Below are positions 26,336-35,298 of a DNA stretch of 57,433 nt, in pieces. The notes under the pieces are model-generated. The model was given only the letters and a program-made list of their open reading frames with translations. It searched no databases and had not been told where the DNA came from. Source of the DNA: JADFJB01 sp964464595 (lineage in GTDB: Bacteria > Zhuqueibacterota > JdFR-76 > DREG01). The position numbers and the translations under genes are program-made. The first letter of the stretch is position 1, and the number at the start of each line of letters is the position of its first letter. The stretch lies in NCBI GenBank assembly GCA_964464595.1, contig CAYXGW010000024.1:1-57433 (forward strand), in the 5' to 3' direction.

Positions 26336-27382
26336 TTGGATTCCATCACACAAATCACCCTAGGTGGGGCAGTTGGTGAGCTGGTTCTTGGTAAAAAAGT
26401 AGGGAACAAGGCTGTTTACTGGGGAGCGCTTGCAGGAACAATCCCTGACCTGGACGTAGCTTTAAACCCCATACTGGATGTCGTAGACCAGGTTGCTTTT
26501 CATCGGGGGTTTTCCCATTCTATTGTCTTCGCCATTCTATTCTCACCTATTCTTGCTTTTTTGATTCAAAAAATCCATCGACAACAAAACGCAACATTTA
26601 ATGATTGGCTTCACCTAACATTCTGGTGTTTGTTCACACATCCTTTGCTGGATTGCTTTACTACATACGGAACCCAATTATTTCAACCGTTCTCTTCCTA
26701 CCCGGTGGCGTTTTATACTATCTCTATCATCGATCCGGTTTATACTACACCATTTCTGTTATGTTTACTGTTAGTATTGTTCTTAAAACGATCCTCTGCG
26801 ATCCGGAAGAAGGTTCTGGTTTTAGGACTCTCTATCAGTTCAATATACTTGTTTTTGACAGTTGCCAATAAGATGTATGTTACCTCGGTTTTTGAGTCAT
26901 CCTTACGGCAGCAAGGCATTCAATATTCAAACATTTTAACAATACCCACTTTTTTTAACAATATTCTTTGGCGATGTGAGGCAGAAGGTGACGAATTTTA
27001 TTGGGAAGGATATTATTCCCTCTTTGATCGTGAAAAGGACATTAAGTTCCACCCGGTTGCAAGAAATAAAAACTTATTGGAACCATATAAAGAAGACAAA
27101 AAACTACAAAGACTGCTTCGATTTATAAATAACAAATATTCAGTTGCACAAAAAGGCAATCAAATTATAATTAATGACATGAGGTTTGGCCGTATAAATG
27201 GCTGGGATGATCCAAATTCGGATTTCATATTTTCATTTGGATTTGATGCTGCAGAGCCGGATATTAACGGAAAACTGAACTTTGTAAGAGTTAGGCCGTC
27301 TTTTCGAATCAATAAAACGATCTGGAGTCAATTTGTTGCTCGAATTAAAGGGAAAAAATCCCAAGGGATTTTTAGTAATTAA
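26336..27382 (+). CDS. YdjM-like membrane-bound metal-dependent hydrolase
   Basis: A 348-residue integral membrane protein. The N-terminus MDSITQITLGGAVGELVLGKK is the family signature and fixes TTG at 26336 as start. HRGFSHSIVF and FTHPLLDCFTTYG supply the conserved His and Asp residues thought to bind metal, and several hydrophobic segments follow between residues 50 and 185. The soluble C-terminal 150 residues are typical of longer members. Function in the family is poorly known; roles in membrane lipid or envelope metabolism are suspected. It begins a run of envelope-type genes on the plus strand, 34 bp before the Wzi-like gene. Confidence 0.85.
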   Translation: MDSITQITLGGAVGELVLGKKVGNKAVYWGALAGTIPDLDVALNPILDVVDQVAFHRGFSHSIVFAILFSPILAFLIQKIHRQQNATFNDWLHLTFWCLFTHPLLDCFTTYGTQLFQPFSSYPVAFYTISIIDPVYTTPFLLCLLLVLFLKRSSAIRKKVLVLGLSISSIYLFLTVANKMYVTSVFESSLRQQGIQYSNILTIPTFFNNILWRCEAEGDEFYWEGYYSLFDREKDIKFHPVARNKNLLEPYKEDKKLQRLLRFINNKYSVAQKGNQIIINDMRFGRINGWDDPNSDFIFSFGFDAAEPDINGKLNFVRVRPSFRINKTIWSQFVARIKGKKSQGIFSN

Positions 27383-27416
27383 AAACATTAATCCATTTTG
27401 AGTATTCACAGTACTG

Positions 27417-29111
27417 ATGAAATATAGATATTTTTTCCCTATACTCCTGGTAGCTTTAAACGTTCATATTCTCTGGGCTGATAACCCGGGACGAGTCCCC
27501 ATCCATCATCCGGTTTATTCTTTCCTGGATCGTATGGAAACTTTAGGCATCGTTGCTAACATGCGGGATGCAGTAAAGCCTTTTGGCCGCGGCCGCATCA
27601 GTAAACTATTGACTAGAATCAATTCAAAGCGTGAAAAACTTACTAACATTGATCTAAACCGGCTCGACAATTTTTTACTTGATTTTCGTTTTGAAATAAA
27701 CCGGCTGCAAAAATATAAATATACTTCGGAAACATCAAACTGGTATAGTCCTTTATCAAATCTAAAGCAATTCAAATCTGACTTCAATCGGTTTTTTCAG
27801 CAAAATCAACCCGAGGAAGAAAACCATGTTGTTCTTTGGGAAGATTCAACAAATAGTTTTTATTTCGATTTCATCCAGGATTTTACCTACGACCGTCGTG
27901 ATGACGATGTTTATCGGACTAACAATGCCCAAACATTTAAGTTTCGCGGCAGTATGGGCGAAAGATTTTCTATTGCACTGGAAGTAACTCAGATGGCTTT
28001 AAACGGTGACAAAGTGTATCGTCTTGAAGACCCGATTATGAAAGGCGCATGGAACCAATCTCCAAATGGAACAACATTTTTTGATCGTAGTGGCGGCGAG
28101 ATGGCTTATAGTTCTCCAATAATGGATTTCAGGTTTGCGCATCAATCAACTACGTGGGGACTTGGTGAATTTAGCCAGCTCATCCTGTCAGATAATGTTG
28201 AACAATTTCCCTATTTTAGTATCAGTAAACGCTGGAAATGGGGTGGTTTTACCTTTATGCATGGAAAGCTGCTTTCGCAAGCCAGTTCAGATTCAATTGA
28301 TGGACAACCCGTTTATCCTGATAAGTGGATTGCAGCGCATCGTCTTGAGTTTTCACCATCTTCCCGTGTTTCAATTGGGCTTAGTGAATTGATTATTTAC
28401 GGCAACCGCTCAGCAGAATGGGCTTATTGGGTGCCTTTTAACTTTTATCGGGCAACTGAACATTCTTTGCGTGACCGCGATAATGAAATGATAGCAATTG
28501 ATATTGAAGGGCGGCTTTTCCGCGGCAGTAAAATTTACGGTACTGTTTTTATCGATGAACTCTTTACCAGTAAACTGTTTACGGATTGGTTTGGAAATAA
28601 ACATGGCTTCCAAATTGGTTTGCATGTAGCCGATCCTCTTCACTTAAGCAATCTGTCATTGCGTTTCGAATACATAGCAGTTATGCCCTGGGTTTATACC
28701 CATAAGTTCAAAATTAACAGTTATACAAATGATGGCAGATCGCTTGGATTCAGTACAGGACCTAATTCGCAGGTAATTTACACAAACTTACAAAAACAAT
28801 GGCACTATCGATTTTTGACAGGTATAAAGTGGAGCCAGGTTAAACATGGGGATAATTATCTTGATGAAAATATTGGCGGAAATATCCTAATCGGTCATAA
28901 TATATTATTGGGGACTCAAACCGATGCCAGACAAACCCGCGATTTTCTTGAAGGAATTTTAACTACCGATAATCATTTAGAATTTTATACGGAGTGGGAG
29001 CCATTTAACGATTTGTTCTTCAATCTGTCGATCGCATTCATGAAAAGTAAAACCTTGGATGTGACTTCCGAATTCACAATCATGCATTTCGGATTTAAAT
29101 TTGATTATTGA
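27417..29111 (+). CDS. Wzi/CapA-like outer-membrane beta-barrel protein
   Basis: A 564-residue exported protein. A signal peptide (residues 1-21, ending ILWADN) precedes a helical segment (VYSFLDRMETLGIVANM) characteristic of the N-terminal region of Wzi-like capsule-assembly proteins, then many amphipathic beta strands such as FSIALEVTQMAL, WGLGEFSQLILSDN and FLTGIKWSQVKHGDNY, ending with FKFDY whose aromatic final residue suits outer-membrane insertion. Wzi binds capsule or surface polysaccharide at the outer membrane. It overlaps the following glycosyltransferase by 11 bases, which ties it to glycan or glycolipid export. Confidence 0.8.
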   Translation: MKYRYFFPILLVALNVHILWADNPGRVPIHHPVYSFLDRMETLGIVANMRDAVKPFGRGRISKLLTRINSKREKLTNIDLNRLDNFLLDFRFEINRLQKYKYTSETSNWYSPLSNLKQFKSDFNRFFQQNQPEEENHVVLWEDSTNSFYFDFIQDFTYDRRDDDVYRTNNAQTFKFRGSMGERFSIALEVTQMALNGDKVYRLEDPIMKGAWNQSPNGTTFFDRSGGEMAYSSPIMDFRFAHQSTTWGLGEFSQLILSDNVEQFPYFSISKRWKWGGFTFMHGKLLSQASSDSIDGQPVYPDKWIAAHRLEFSPSSRVSIGLSELIIYGNRSAEWAYWVPFNFYRATEHSLRDRDNEMIAIDIEGRLFRGSKIYGTVFIDELFTSKLFTDWFGNKHGFQIGLHVADPLHLSNLSLRFEYIAVMPWVYTHKFKINSYTNDGRSLGFSTGPNSQVIYTNLQKQWHYRFLTGIKWSQVKHGDNYLDENIGGNILIGHNILLGTQTDARQTRDFLEGILTTDNHLEFYTEWEPFNDLFFNLSIAFMKSKTLDVTSEFTIMHFGFKFDY

Positions 29112-30210
29112 AATTAATCTTCTCCTCTACCTATTTATTGGCTCGAATCTTCTATACTTCTCTCTCCTGGGTATTGTTTATACCGGTCTAAATAGATTAA
29201 AAAAAATACCTGCAAACCAATTTATGCCCAAAAAAATTAGCGTAATTATCGCAGCTCGAAATGAAGAATCGCGAATTTTTCCTTGTTTGGAAAGCCTCGA
29301 AAAATTAGACTATGAAGAAAACCAATTTGAAATCATTTTAGTGGATGATTGTTCTTCAGATAGAACGGGAAAAATTATTCAAAGTTTTTGTCAAAGGCAT
29401 TCAAATTGGCGCATGGTACAATTACAGGAAAAAAGTTCAGAATTACGTGGAAAACTAAATGCACTTCAAGAAGGAATTTCAAAATCTACAGGTGAAATTA
29501 TTTTTGTGACAGACGCGGATTGCATTGTGCCAAAACAATGGCTGCGAAAAATGGCGCCTTATTTTGAAGCGCGAGTTACAATGGTTTTAGGATATTCTCT
29601 CCTAATTTCCGGCAAAGGCTTTTTTCATAAATTCCAGGAATTCGACAATCTTTTCTCTACCATTGTTGTCGCTGCATTAACAAAAATGGGATATGCTTAT
29701 AGCAGTATCGGTCGGAATATGGCATACCGATCCATCACACTCAAAAGTGTGGGGGGATTCCATTCACTGAAAAAATTTCGAAGTGGTGATGATATTCACC
29801 TTACCGACCGCTTTCGAACTAAAGCTGGCAAAATTGATTATTGTGCAGATCCGGAGACATTTGTATTGACACAACCTCCAAAAAACAAAAAAGAATTCCT
29901 GAATCAACAAATTCGGAAAAACAGCAAAACATTGATAAGATCCCCTTTATCCATGCTGCTTCCTTTAGGGTTATTTGGTTATCACGTTCTAATTTTACTT
30001 TTTCCAATCATTTTTCCACATCAATTTCTACTATGGCTTGCATTTTTAAGTTGTAAGCTTATATTTGAATTCACTTGCTTGTACAAAGCAGCAATCATTT
30101 TTAAACAGAAACAATTGATATCGTATTTACTATTTATGCAAATTATTTACCCGGGTTACATTATATTCCTTACTATCCTCGGTGGATTACAGCTCTACAA
30201 ATGGAAATAA
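29101..30210 (+). CDS. Membrane-associated family 2 glycosyltransferase
   Basis: A 369-residue inverting GT-A glycosyltransferase. A transmembrane segment (about 6-26) precedes the GT2 domain: KKISVIIAARNEE (nucleotide binding), ILVDDCSSDRTG and VTDADC (DxD-like metal site), then GGFHSLKKFRSGDDIHLTDR (ED-like acceptor site). Two or three hydrophobic segments close the protein (about 280-365), as in processive or polyprenyl-linked transferases. The start is TTG at 29101, overlapping the Wzi-like gene. Its partners suggest sugar transfer to a membrane lipid or surface polymer; donor sugar unknown. Confidence 0.9.
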   Translation: MIIEINLLLYLFIGSNLLYFSLLGIVYTGLNRLKKIPANQFMPKKISVIIAARNEESRIFPCLESLEKLDYEENQFEIILVDDCSSDRTGKIIQSFCQRHSNWRMVQLQEKSSELRGKLNALQEGISKSTGEIIFVTDADCIVPKQWLRKMAPYFEARVTMVLGYSLLISGKGFFHKFQEFDNLFSTIVVAALTKMGYAYSSIGRNMAYRSITLKSVGGFHSLKKFRSGDDIHLTDRFRTKAGKIDYCADPETFVLTQPPKNKKEFLNQQIRKNSKTLIRSPLSMLLPLGLFGYHVLILLFPIIFPHQFLLWLAFLSCKLIFEFTCLYKAAIIFKQKQLISYLLFMQIIYPGYIIFLTILGGLQLYKWK

Positions 30211-30214
30211 AGCG

Positions 30215-32209
30215 ATGAAGCAATCAGTTAAGAAAAAATTTCTCTATTTTACCAAGCTCGGATTAGGGATTGGTCTAGTTGCCTGGATTATGTTACTAGT
30301 CGATCTTCAAGTATTCTTTGAGTACTTTCAGCAATTGACGATCTACACGGTACTTCTCATCGGAATGATCACTATTTTGAGTTTATATCTCCAGTATCTG
30401 CGCTGGAGATATCTTTTGTACTGCAATTCCAACAACATTGCAAAAGAAGATCTCGTCTCTTCATTTTTTGCAGGATTTAGTTTTCGACTCATGTTACCAG
30501 GGGGACATGCAGAAGTAAGCAAAATATTTTTACTTCAGGGCAAAAAGAATGGTAAAGTATTAGCGTTCGGATTGGAGAAACTTTCCCAAACTTTTGTCAA
30601 ACTGTTTTTGATTTTTACTGTGCTACCGTTTACATTTCCCGGGCTAACACCTTATTGTATTGGCCTATTAATTATTATAACATCGGCCACTCTTTTTGTA
30701 CCAAAACTTCGTATATTCAGACGATTCCAAGAAAAAAAAACGAATTATTACACAATGCTTACCTGGACCGTGGTTTTATCTTTACTCATGTTTATTCTGA
30801 TGGTGAGCCAATATTATGTTTTGATCAACAAAGTGAATTCCATTGCAATTTGGCCCACTACACTCACTTCGATTTACTTATGGGGTTCAGGGATGATCCC
30901 TATCAGCATTTCCGGACTTGGAGTCCGAGAAGGTCTCGCCGCCTATTTCTTTAATGGTTATGGTATAAATCCCGCTCACGCTGTAGCAACTTCATTGTTC
31001 TTATTTACACTAGGCTCAATTATTCCAGCTTTAATCGGCGTTTATTTTATCTCAAAAAAGAAAGAGCGTTTCAGAGAAATGAAAGATATTCTATCTTCAA
31101 CCTGGGATTCTGTAAAGGGAAATAAATTACGTAAACATGTTAATGTATTTCCGATCAAATCGCTGATCAAATCGTTGCAAATCATACAAATTAAAATTAC
31201 CCGAAAACGGATCGTTAATGTTATCAAATTATTTACATCCATGTTTCTTTCCAAAATACTGCGCAAACAATTCGTGTGGGGTTACCCCATTAATTTGATG
31301 GTTGAACCAACCAATATCTGCAATCTTAAATGTCCTATGTGTCCCTCCGGAAATGGTGAAATGACCCGTGCGCTTGGCAAATTAAATTTCAAAAATTATA
31401 AAAAACTAATCGATGATGTTGGAGATTATATATTACAGGTACAATTGTGGAACCAGGGTGAACCCCTCATTAACCACTCATTCCTGGATTTCGTTAAGTA
31501 TGCGAATTCAAAAGGGATCATGACACAGACGTCCACAAATGGACATTTCATCCGTACTGAGGAAGCTGCCGAAGAATTGGTGCAATCTGGTCTTGATGTA
31601 CTCATTTTTTCAATGGATGGAACCAACCAGGAAACCTACGAAAAGTACCGCGTTGGCGGCAACTTTAACCTGGTATTTGAAACTTTACAACGCATCACCC
31701 AGGCAAAGAAACGTTTGAACAGTAAAACACCCCTGGTCGAGTTGCAATTTATCGTATTCAAACACAACCAGGGAGAGATGGACAATCTCATCGAAATCGC
31801 TAAACAGAATAAAGTAAACCGGATCTCATTCAAAACAGCCCAGGTTTATTCAAATTCCCAGGCAGAAACCTTCCTACCAGATCGAGATGACCTGAAACGC
31901 TACAAAACTAATGGCAACGATTTTGAAATGAATGGAGATATCAAAAACTGGTGTAAGCGATTATGGCTAAATTCAACGATTAACTGGGATGGTTCTGTGG
32001 CGCCATGTTGTTTCGATAAGGATGCTGACAATGCGTTTGCAAATGTTTTCCGGGATAAGACTACTTTCAGGGAAGTCTGGAAAAATAGTAAATATTTGGC
32101 ATTTCGTAAATTAGTGATGAAGGACCGTAAATCTATCGAAATGTGTAATAATTGCACTGAAGGATTGAAAGTTCCGTACATCAAAATAATAGAATTATCC
32201 GACCTCTAA
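30215..32209 (+). CDS. Fusion of flippase-like (UPF0104/LPG-synthase TM) protein and radical SAM/SPASM enzyme
   Basis: A 664-residue two-part protein in one uninterrupted frame. Residues 1-315 are polytopic and match UPF0104/LPG_synthase_TM flippase-like proteins: GLGIGLVAWIML, LRWRYLLYC, FSFRLMLPGGHAEVSK, GLEKLSQTF and PISISGLGVREGLAAYFF. After a basic linker comes a complete radical SAM protein (about 340-664) with CNLKCPMC (Cys369, 373, 376), the GEP motif in WNQGEPLINH, FSMDGTNQETYEKYR, and a SPASM-like C-terminus (INWDGSVAPCCFDKD, MCNNC). A GTG at 30182 is in frame, but the ATG at 30215, four bases after the glycosyltransferase stop, is preferred. Flippase relatives move lipid-linked sugars; the radical SAM half would modify an unknown molecule. 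I know of no described protein with this fusion. Confidence 0.85.
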   Translation: MKQSVKKKFLYFTKLGLGIGLVAWIMLLVDLQVFFEYFQQLTIYTVLLIGMITILSLYLQYLRWRYLLYCNSNNIAKEDLVSSFFAGFSFRLMLPGGHAEVSKIFLLQGKKNGKVLAFGLEKLSQTFVKLFLIFTVLPFTFPGLTPYCIGLLIIITSATLFVPKLRIFRRFQEKKTNYYTMLTWTVVLSLLMFILMVSQYYVLINKVNSIAIWPTTLTSIYLWGSGMIPISISGLGVREGLAAYFFNGYGINPAHAVATSLFLFTLGSIIPALIGVYFISKKKERFREMKDILSSTWDSVKGNKLRKHVNVFPIKSLIKSLQIIQIKITRKRIVNVIKLFTSMFLSKILRKQFVWGYPINLMVEPTNICNLKCPMCPSGNGEMTRALGKLNFKNYKKLIDDVGDYILQVQLWNQGEPLINHSFLDFVKYANSKGIMTQTSTNGHFIRTEEAAEELVQSGLDVLIFSMDGTNQETYEKYRVGGNFNLVFETLQRITQAKKRLNSKTPLVELQFIVFKHNQGEMDNLIEIAKQNKVNRISFKTAQVYSNSQAETFLPDRDDLKRYKTNGNDFEMNGDIKNWCKRLWLNSTINWDGSVAPCCFDKDADNAFANVFRDKTTFREVWKNSKYLAFRKLVMKDRKSIEMCNNCTEGLKVPYIKIIELSDL

Positions 32210-33219
32210 ATCCAAACACCAAAACCCTGGTTACAATTCTTGCAAATATCAATCGACTTTCGGTTGGTTAGCATATTTCCACGAAATTCTTTATAATTAC
32301 CGTTAGCCCAAATATCTCCAAAATCATGATCCTTGACATGGCCCATTGTGTGATCGCCATTTTTATCAAAACAACAAGGGACAATACCGCCATCCCAATT
32401 CATGAGCGTAGACAACCAAGGCCTGGGGCATACCCCTTTGCCACCATTACGCACATTTATGTCTGATTCTGTTATAGAATAGCGTTGATATTTCTCTTTC
32501 TCAGGCAGCCATTCAAGGGCTTCCTGGTAATTCTCAACCTGGATATTCTTTTTCAGCAGTCGATCTACTTCAAGCTCTTTAGCCAATGCTTCAATCTCGG
32601 GAATTTCATGTTCATTGTGCTTCATGACGAGAAATTGTAATAGTATATACGGAGTTTTACTGCCTAATTTTTTCTTGGCAGCAACCAGGTTGCGAATGCC
32701 ATCTTTGACTTTATCCAGTTTACCGTTAACACGATAGCGCTCATAACTTTCCTGGGTTGTACCATCAACAGAAACGATGACTGCATCCAGTCCGGATTGG
32801 ACTGTAAGCTCCGCATTTTTAGGGTTCAGATAATGCACATTAGTACTGGTTTCAGTATAAAGCCTTTTTCCTTTGGCATATTCTACACATCGTAAAAAAT
32901 CCTTATTGATATAAGGTTCGCCTTGATGATATAATATTACGTACCAAATTTTATCGCCGATATCATCGATAATATTTCGAAAAGTATCAAAAGACATGCG
33001 CCCGGCCGATCTTAGCATTGTGTCATTGCCAGTCACACATAGCGGACATTTGAGGTTACAAATGTTGGTGGGTTCTACTGTAAGCACTGGCGGAATACCC
33101 CAAATAATGGGTTTTCGTACAAGAATTGAAAGAAGAAACGAGCTTACGGATTTTATCACATTCCAAAATCTTCGTACCGTAAATGATCGAATCGCCTGGC
33201 TTAAAACAAAGTCTTGCAC
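32206..33219 (-). CDS. Radical SAM/SPASM protein, convergent paralogue of the fusion's C-terminal half
   Basis: A 337-residue radical SAM enzyme. CNLKCPLC (Cys54, 58, 61) binds the SAM cluster; YHQGEPYINKDF and VSVDGTTQESYERYR are shared almost word for word with the fusion protein, and the C-terminus has a SPASM-like set of cysteines (VCPRPW, VPCCFDKN, ICKNC). Similarity to the fusion extends back through its N-terminal helix (RRFWNVIKSVSSFLLSI, KPIIWGIPP), so it is a full-length paralogue. The start is GTG with GGAG 8 bases before it. The two genes converge and their stops overlap by 4 bases. Substrate unknown; the neighbours suggest envelope lipid or glycan modification. Confidence 0.9.
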   Translation of the reverse strand: MQDFVLSQAIRSFTVRRFWNVIKSVSSFLLSILVRKPIIWGIPPVLTVEPTNICNLKCPLCVTGNDTMLRSAGRMSFDTFRNIIDDIGDKIWYVILYHQGEPYINKDFLRCVEYAKGKRLYTETSTNVHYLNPKNAELTVQSGLDAVIVSVDGTTQESYERYRVNGKLDKVKDGIRNLVAAKKKLGSKTPYILLQFLVMKHNEHEIPEIEALAKELEVDRLLKKNIQVENYQEALEWLPEKEKYQRYSITESDINVRNGGKGVCPRPWLSTLMNWDGGIVPCCFDKNGDHTMGHVKDHDFGDIWANGNYKEFRGNMLTNRKSIDICKNCNQGFGVWI

Positions 33220-33403
33220 GAACTATTCTCCAATGAAATAATACTTCCGGTTTGAAAAATTTTAAGATAAACTATTCGATTAACATACTCCAACTAATTT
33301 TGTTTTAATCAGATTTCCCAAGATGAAATTGAAACACGACATTCATGTCGTATAGATGTCCTTCATCAGAAGTTTAGCAACGCCTTCAAAACACGTTTTC
33401 TCT

Positions 33404-33432
33404 TTGATCACAGACCATTTTTATTCTATATT
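33404..33432 (+). promoter_or_regulatory. Sigma70-type promoter for P5C dehydrogenase
   Basis: TTGATC at 33404-33409, a 17-bp spacer and TATATT at 33427-33432, about 52 bases before the ATG. A 7-bp palindrome (ACGACAT/ATGTCGT) lies upstream near 33336-33351. Confidence 0.55.
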
Positions 33433-33484
33433 CACTCTGCTTAAATTCGATAAATCTTAAATCTTAAATAAACTGGAGGATTCC

Positions 33485-35116
33485 ATGCCTAACGGATTTT
33501 TTGATGTTCCATACCCGATAAACGAACCCATTTACGATTATTATCCTGGCAGTAGTGAAAAAGCAGAATTAAAAAACACGTTGAACGACATGCTGTCAAA
33601 GGAAATAGAAATACCCATGGTAATTGGCGGGGAAGATGTTAAATCCGGAAGTTTGGCAGACTGCCGTTGTCCCCATGACCATCAGCATCTGCTTGGCAGG
33701 TATCACAAAGGAGACGAAAAATATGTGCATAAAGCCATCGATGCGGCCCTCGAAGCTCGCAAAACCTGGGCTGAAACATCCTGGGAAGACAGAGCCGCAA
33801 TATTCTTAAAAGCGGCTGAATTGCTTGCCGGTCCCTATCGCCAACTATTTAACGCTTCTACCATGCTAGGCCAAAGTAAAACTGTCTTTCAAGCGGAGAT
33901 TGACGCGGCTTGTGAAAGCGTCGATTTCTTGAGATTTAATGTCAGCTACATACAAGACCTATATGGCCAGCAAGTATCATCCGAAGGAGCGATTTGGAAC
34001 CAGCTGGAATACCGCCCTCTTGAAGGTTTTGTGTTCGCAGTGACACCATTCAATTTCACATCGATTGCCGCAAACCTGCCTACAGCCCCGGCAATGATGG
34101 GTAATGTTGTGGTTTGGAAGCCAGCTTCCAGTTCAGTTTACAGCGCATATTACGTTATGAAATTATTCAAAGAAGCAGGGGTGCCGGATGGTGTGATCAA
34201 CATGGTTCCGGGTCCTGGTGCAGCAATCGGCGATCCTGCAATGAATCATCCGAGATTAGCTGGTGTTCACTTTACCGGCAGTACGGCAACGTTCCAGGGG
34301 ATGTGGAAAACTGTTGGCAATAACATCGAAAAATATAAAAGTTACCCACGCATCGTTGGCGAAACCGGCGGAAAGGATTTCATATTCGTCCACTCAAGCG
34401 CCGATACGCAGGCAGTTGCCGTAGCCGCGGTTCGCGGTAGCTTTGAGTATCAAGGACAAAAATGCTCAGCCGCTTCTCGAATGTATGTTCCGGAAAGCCT
34501 TTGGCCTGCAATTAAAGATTCGATGCTTGCAATGATCAAAGAAATCAAGATGGGCGACGTTACCGATTTCACTAATTTCATGAATGCGGTTATCGATAAA
34601 AATGCTTTCAGAGATATCACAGAATATATCGATTATGCAAAAAATTCCAGTGACGCAGAAATTCTGATCGGCGGCGAATATGATGATTCCAAAGGATATT
34701 TTATCCAACCCACAATCATCCAGGCCAAAACGCCGAAATTCAAAACTATGGAAGAAGAAATTTTTGGCCCGGTGATGACCGTCTATGTCTACCCGGACAA
34801 TCAATATGAAGAAACATTACATATTTGTGATGAAACGTCGCCATATGCATTAACCGGTGCCATTTTCTCGCAGGATCGCTATGCGGCTATTCAAGCGAAC
34901 AAGATATTGCGTAATGCTGCCGGGAATTTTTATATTAACGACAAACCTACAGGCGCTGTGGTCGGACAGCAGCCATTTGGCGGGGCCAGAGCATCCGGCA
35001 CCAACGACAAAGCCGGCTCGATATTTAATCTAATTCGCTGGGTTTCAACCCGGACGATCAAAGAGAACTTCGTTCCTCCGAAAAATTTTAAATATCCGTT
35101 TATGCAAGAAGAATAG
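33485..35116 (+). CDS. pruA: L-glutamate gamma-semialdehyde (P5C) dehydrogenase
   Basis: A 543-residue aldehyde dehydrogenase of the eukaryote-like stand-alone P5CDH type (ALDH4A1-like). It oxidises glutamate semialdehyde from proline breakdown to glutamate with NAD. Motifs: FAVTPFNFTSIAANLP, VVWKPASSSV (coenzyme Lys), HFTGSTATF, VGETGGKDFIFVH (general base Glu) and YQGQKCSAASR with the nucleophile Cys327, then EEIFGPVMTVYVYPD. The N-terminal region LKNTLNDML and length match the family. GGAGG Shine-Dalgarno 6 bases before ATG. No proline dehydrogenase gene is adjacent, so the partner must be elsewhere. Confidence 0.94.
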   Translation: MPNGFFDVPYPINEPIYDYYPGSSEKAELKNTLNDMLSKEIEIPMVIGGEDVKSGSLADCRCPHDHQHLLGRYHKGDEKYVHKAIDAALEARKTWAETSWEDRAAIFLKAAELLAGPYRQLFNASTMLGQSKTVFQAEIDAACESVDFLRFNVSYIQDLYGQQVSSEGAIWNQLEYRPLEGFVFAVTPFNFTSIAANLPTAPAMMGNVVVWKPASSSVYSAYYVMKLFKEAGVPDGVINMVPGPGAAIGDPAMNHPRLAGVHFTGSTATFQGMWKTVGNNIEKYKSYPRIVGETGGKDFIFVHSSADTQAVAVAAVRGSFEYQGQKCSAASRMYVPESLWPAIKDSMLAMIKEIKMGDVTDFTNFMNAVIDKNAFRDITEYIDYAKNSSDAEILIGGEYDDSKGYFIQPTIIQAKTPKFKTMEEEIFGPVMTVYVYPDNQYEETLHICDETSPYALTGAIFSQDRYAAIQANKILRNAAGNFYINDKPTGAVVGQQPFGGARASGTNDKAGSIFNLIRWVSTRTIKENFVPPKNFKYPFMQEE

Positions 35117-35125
35117 TATATAGTC

Positions 35126-35161
35126 AAAAAACCTGTTCGAGAAATTGGACAGGTTTTTTTG
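35126..35161 (+). terminator. Rho-independent terminator of the P5C dehydrogenase gene
   Basis: AAACCTGT (35129-35136) pairs with ACAGGTTT (35149-35156) around a 12-base loop and is followed by a T run, ten bases after the stop codon. Confidence 0.85.
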
Positions 35162-35191
35162 TTTAAAATCAATATTCTATCGGATTTTTTA

Positions 35192-35286
35192 TGGAGTGCA
35201 GCATCGGCGATGCTGCATGTCTTCGAAGAAAGCAGTTAGTTTCCTGGAATCAGAAGGTTATGCATCAACACTGTTGATGCACTCCA
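35192..35286. repeat. 95-bp double-hairpin repeat (REP/BIME-like), left copy
   Basis: The ends are inverted (TGGAGTGCA and TGCACTCCA). Inside are two hairpins, GCAGCATC/GATGCTGC and GCATCAA/TTGATGC, in opposite order, as in a BIME. A direct-orientation copy of the same 95-bp length is at 35914-36008, on the other side of a transposase remnant. Confidence 0.88.
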
Positions 35287-35298
35287 TATGTTAGTAAG

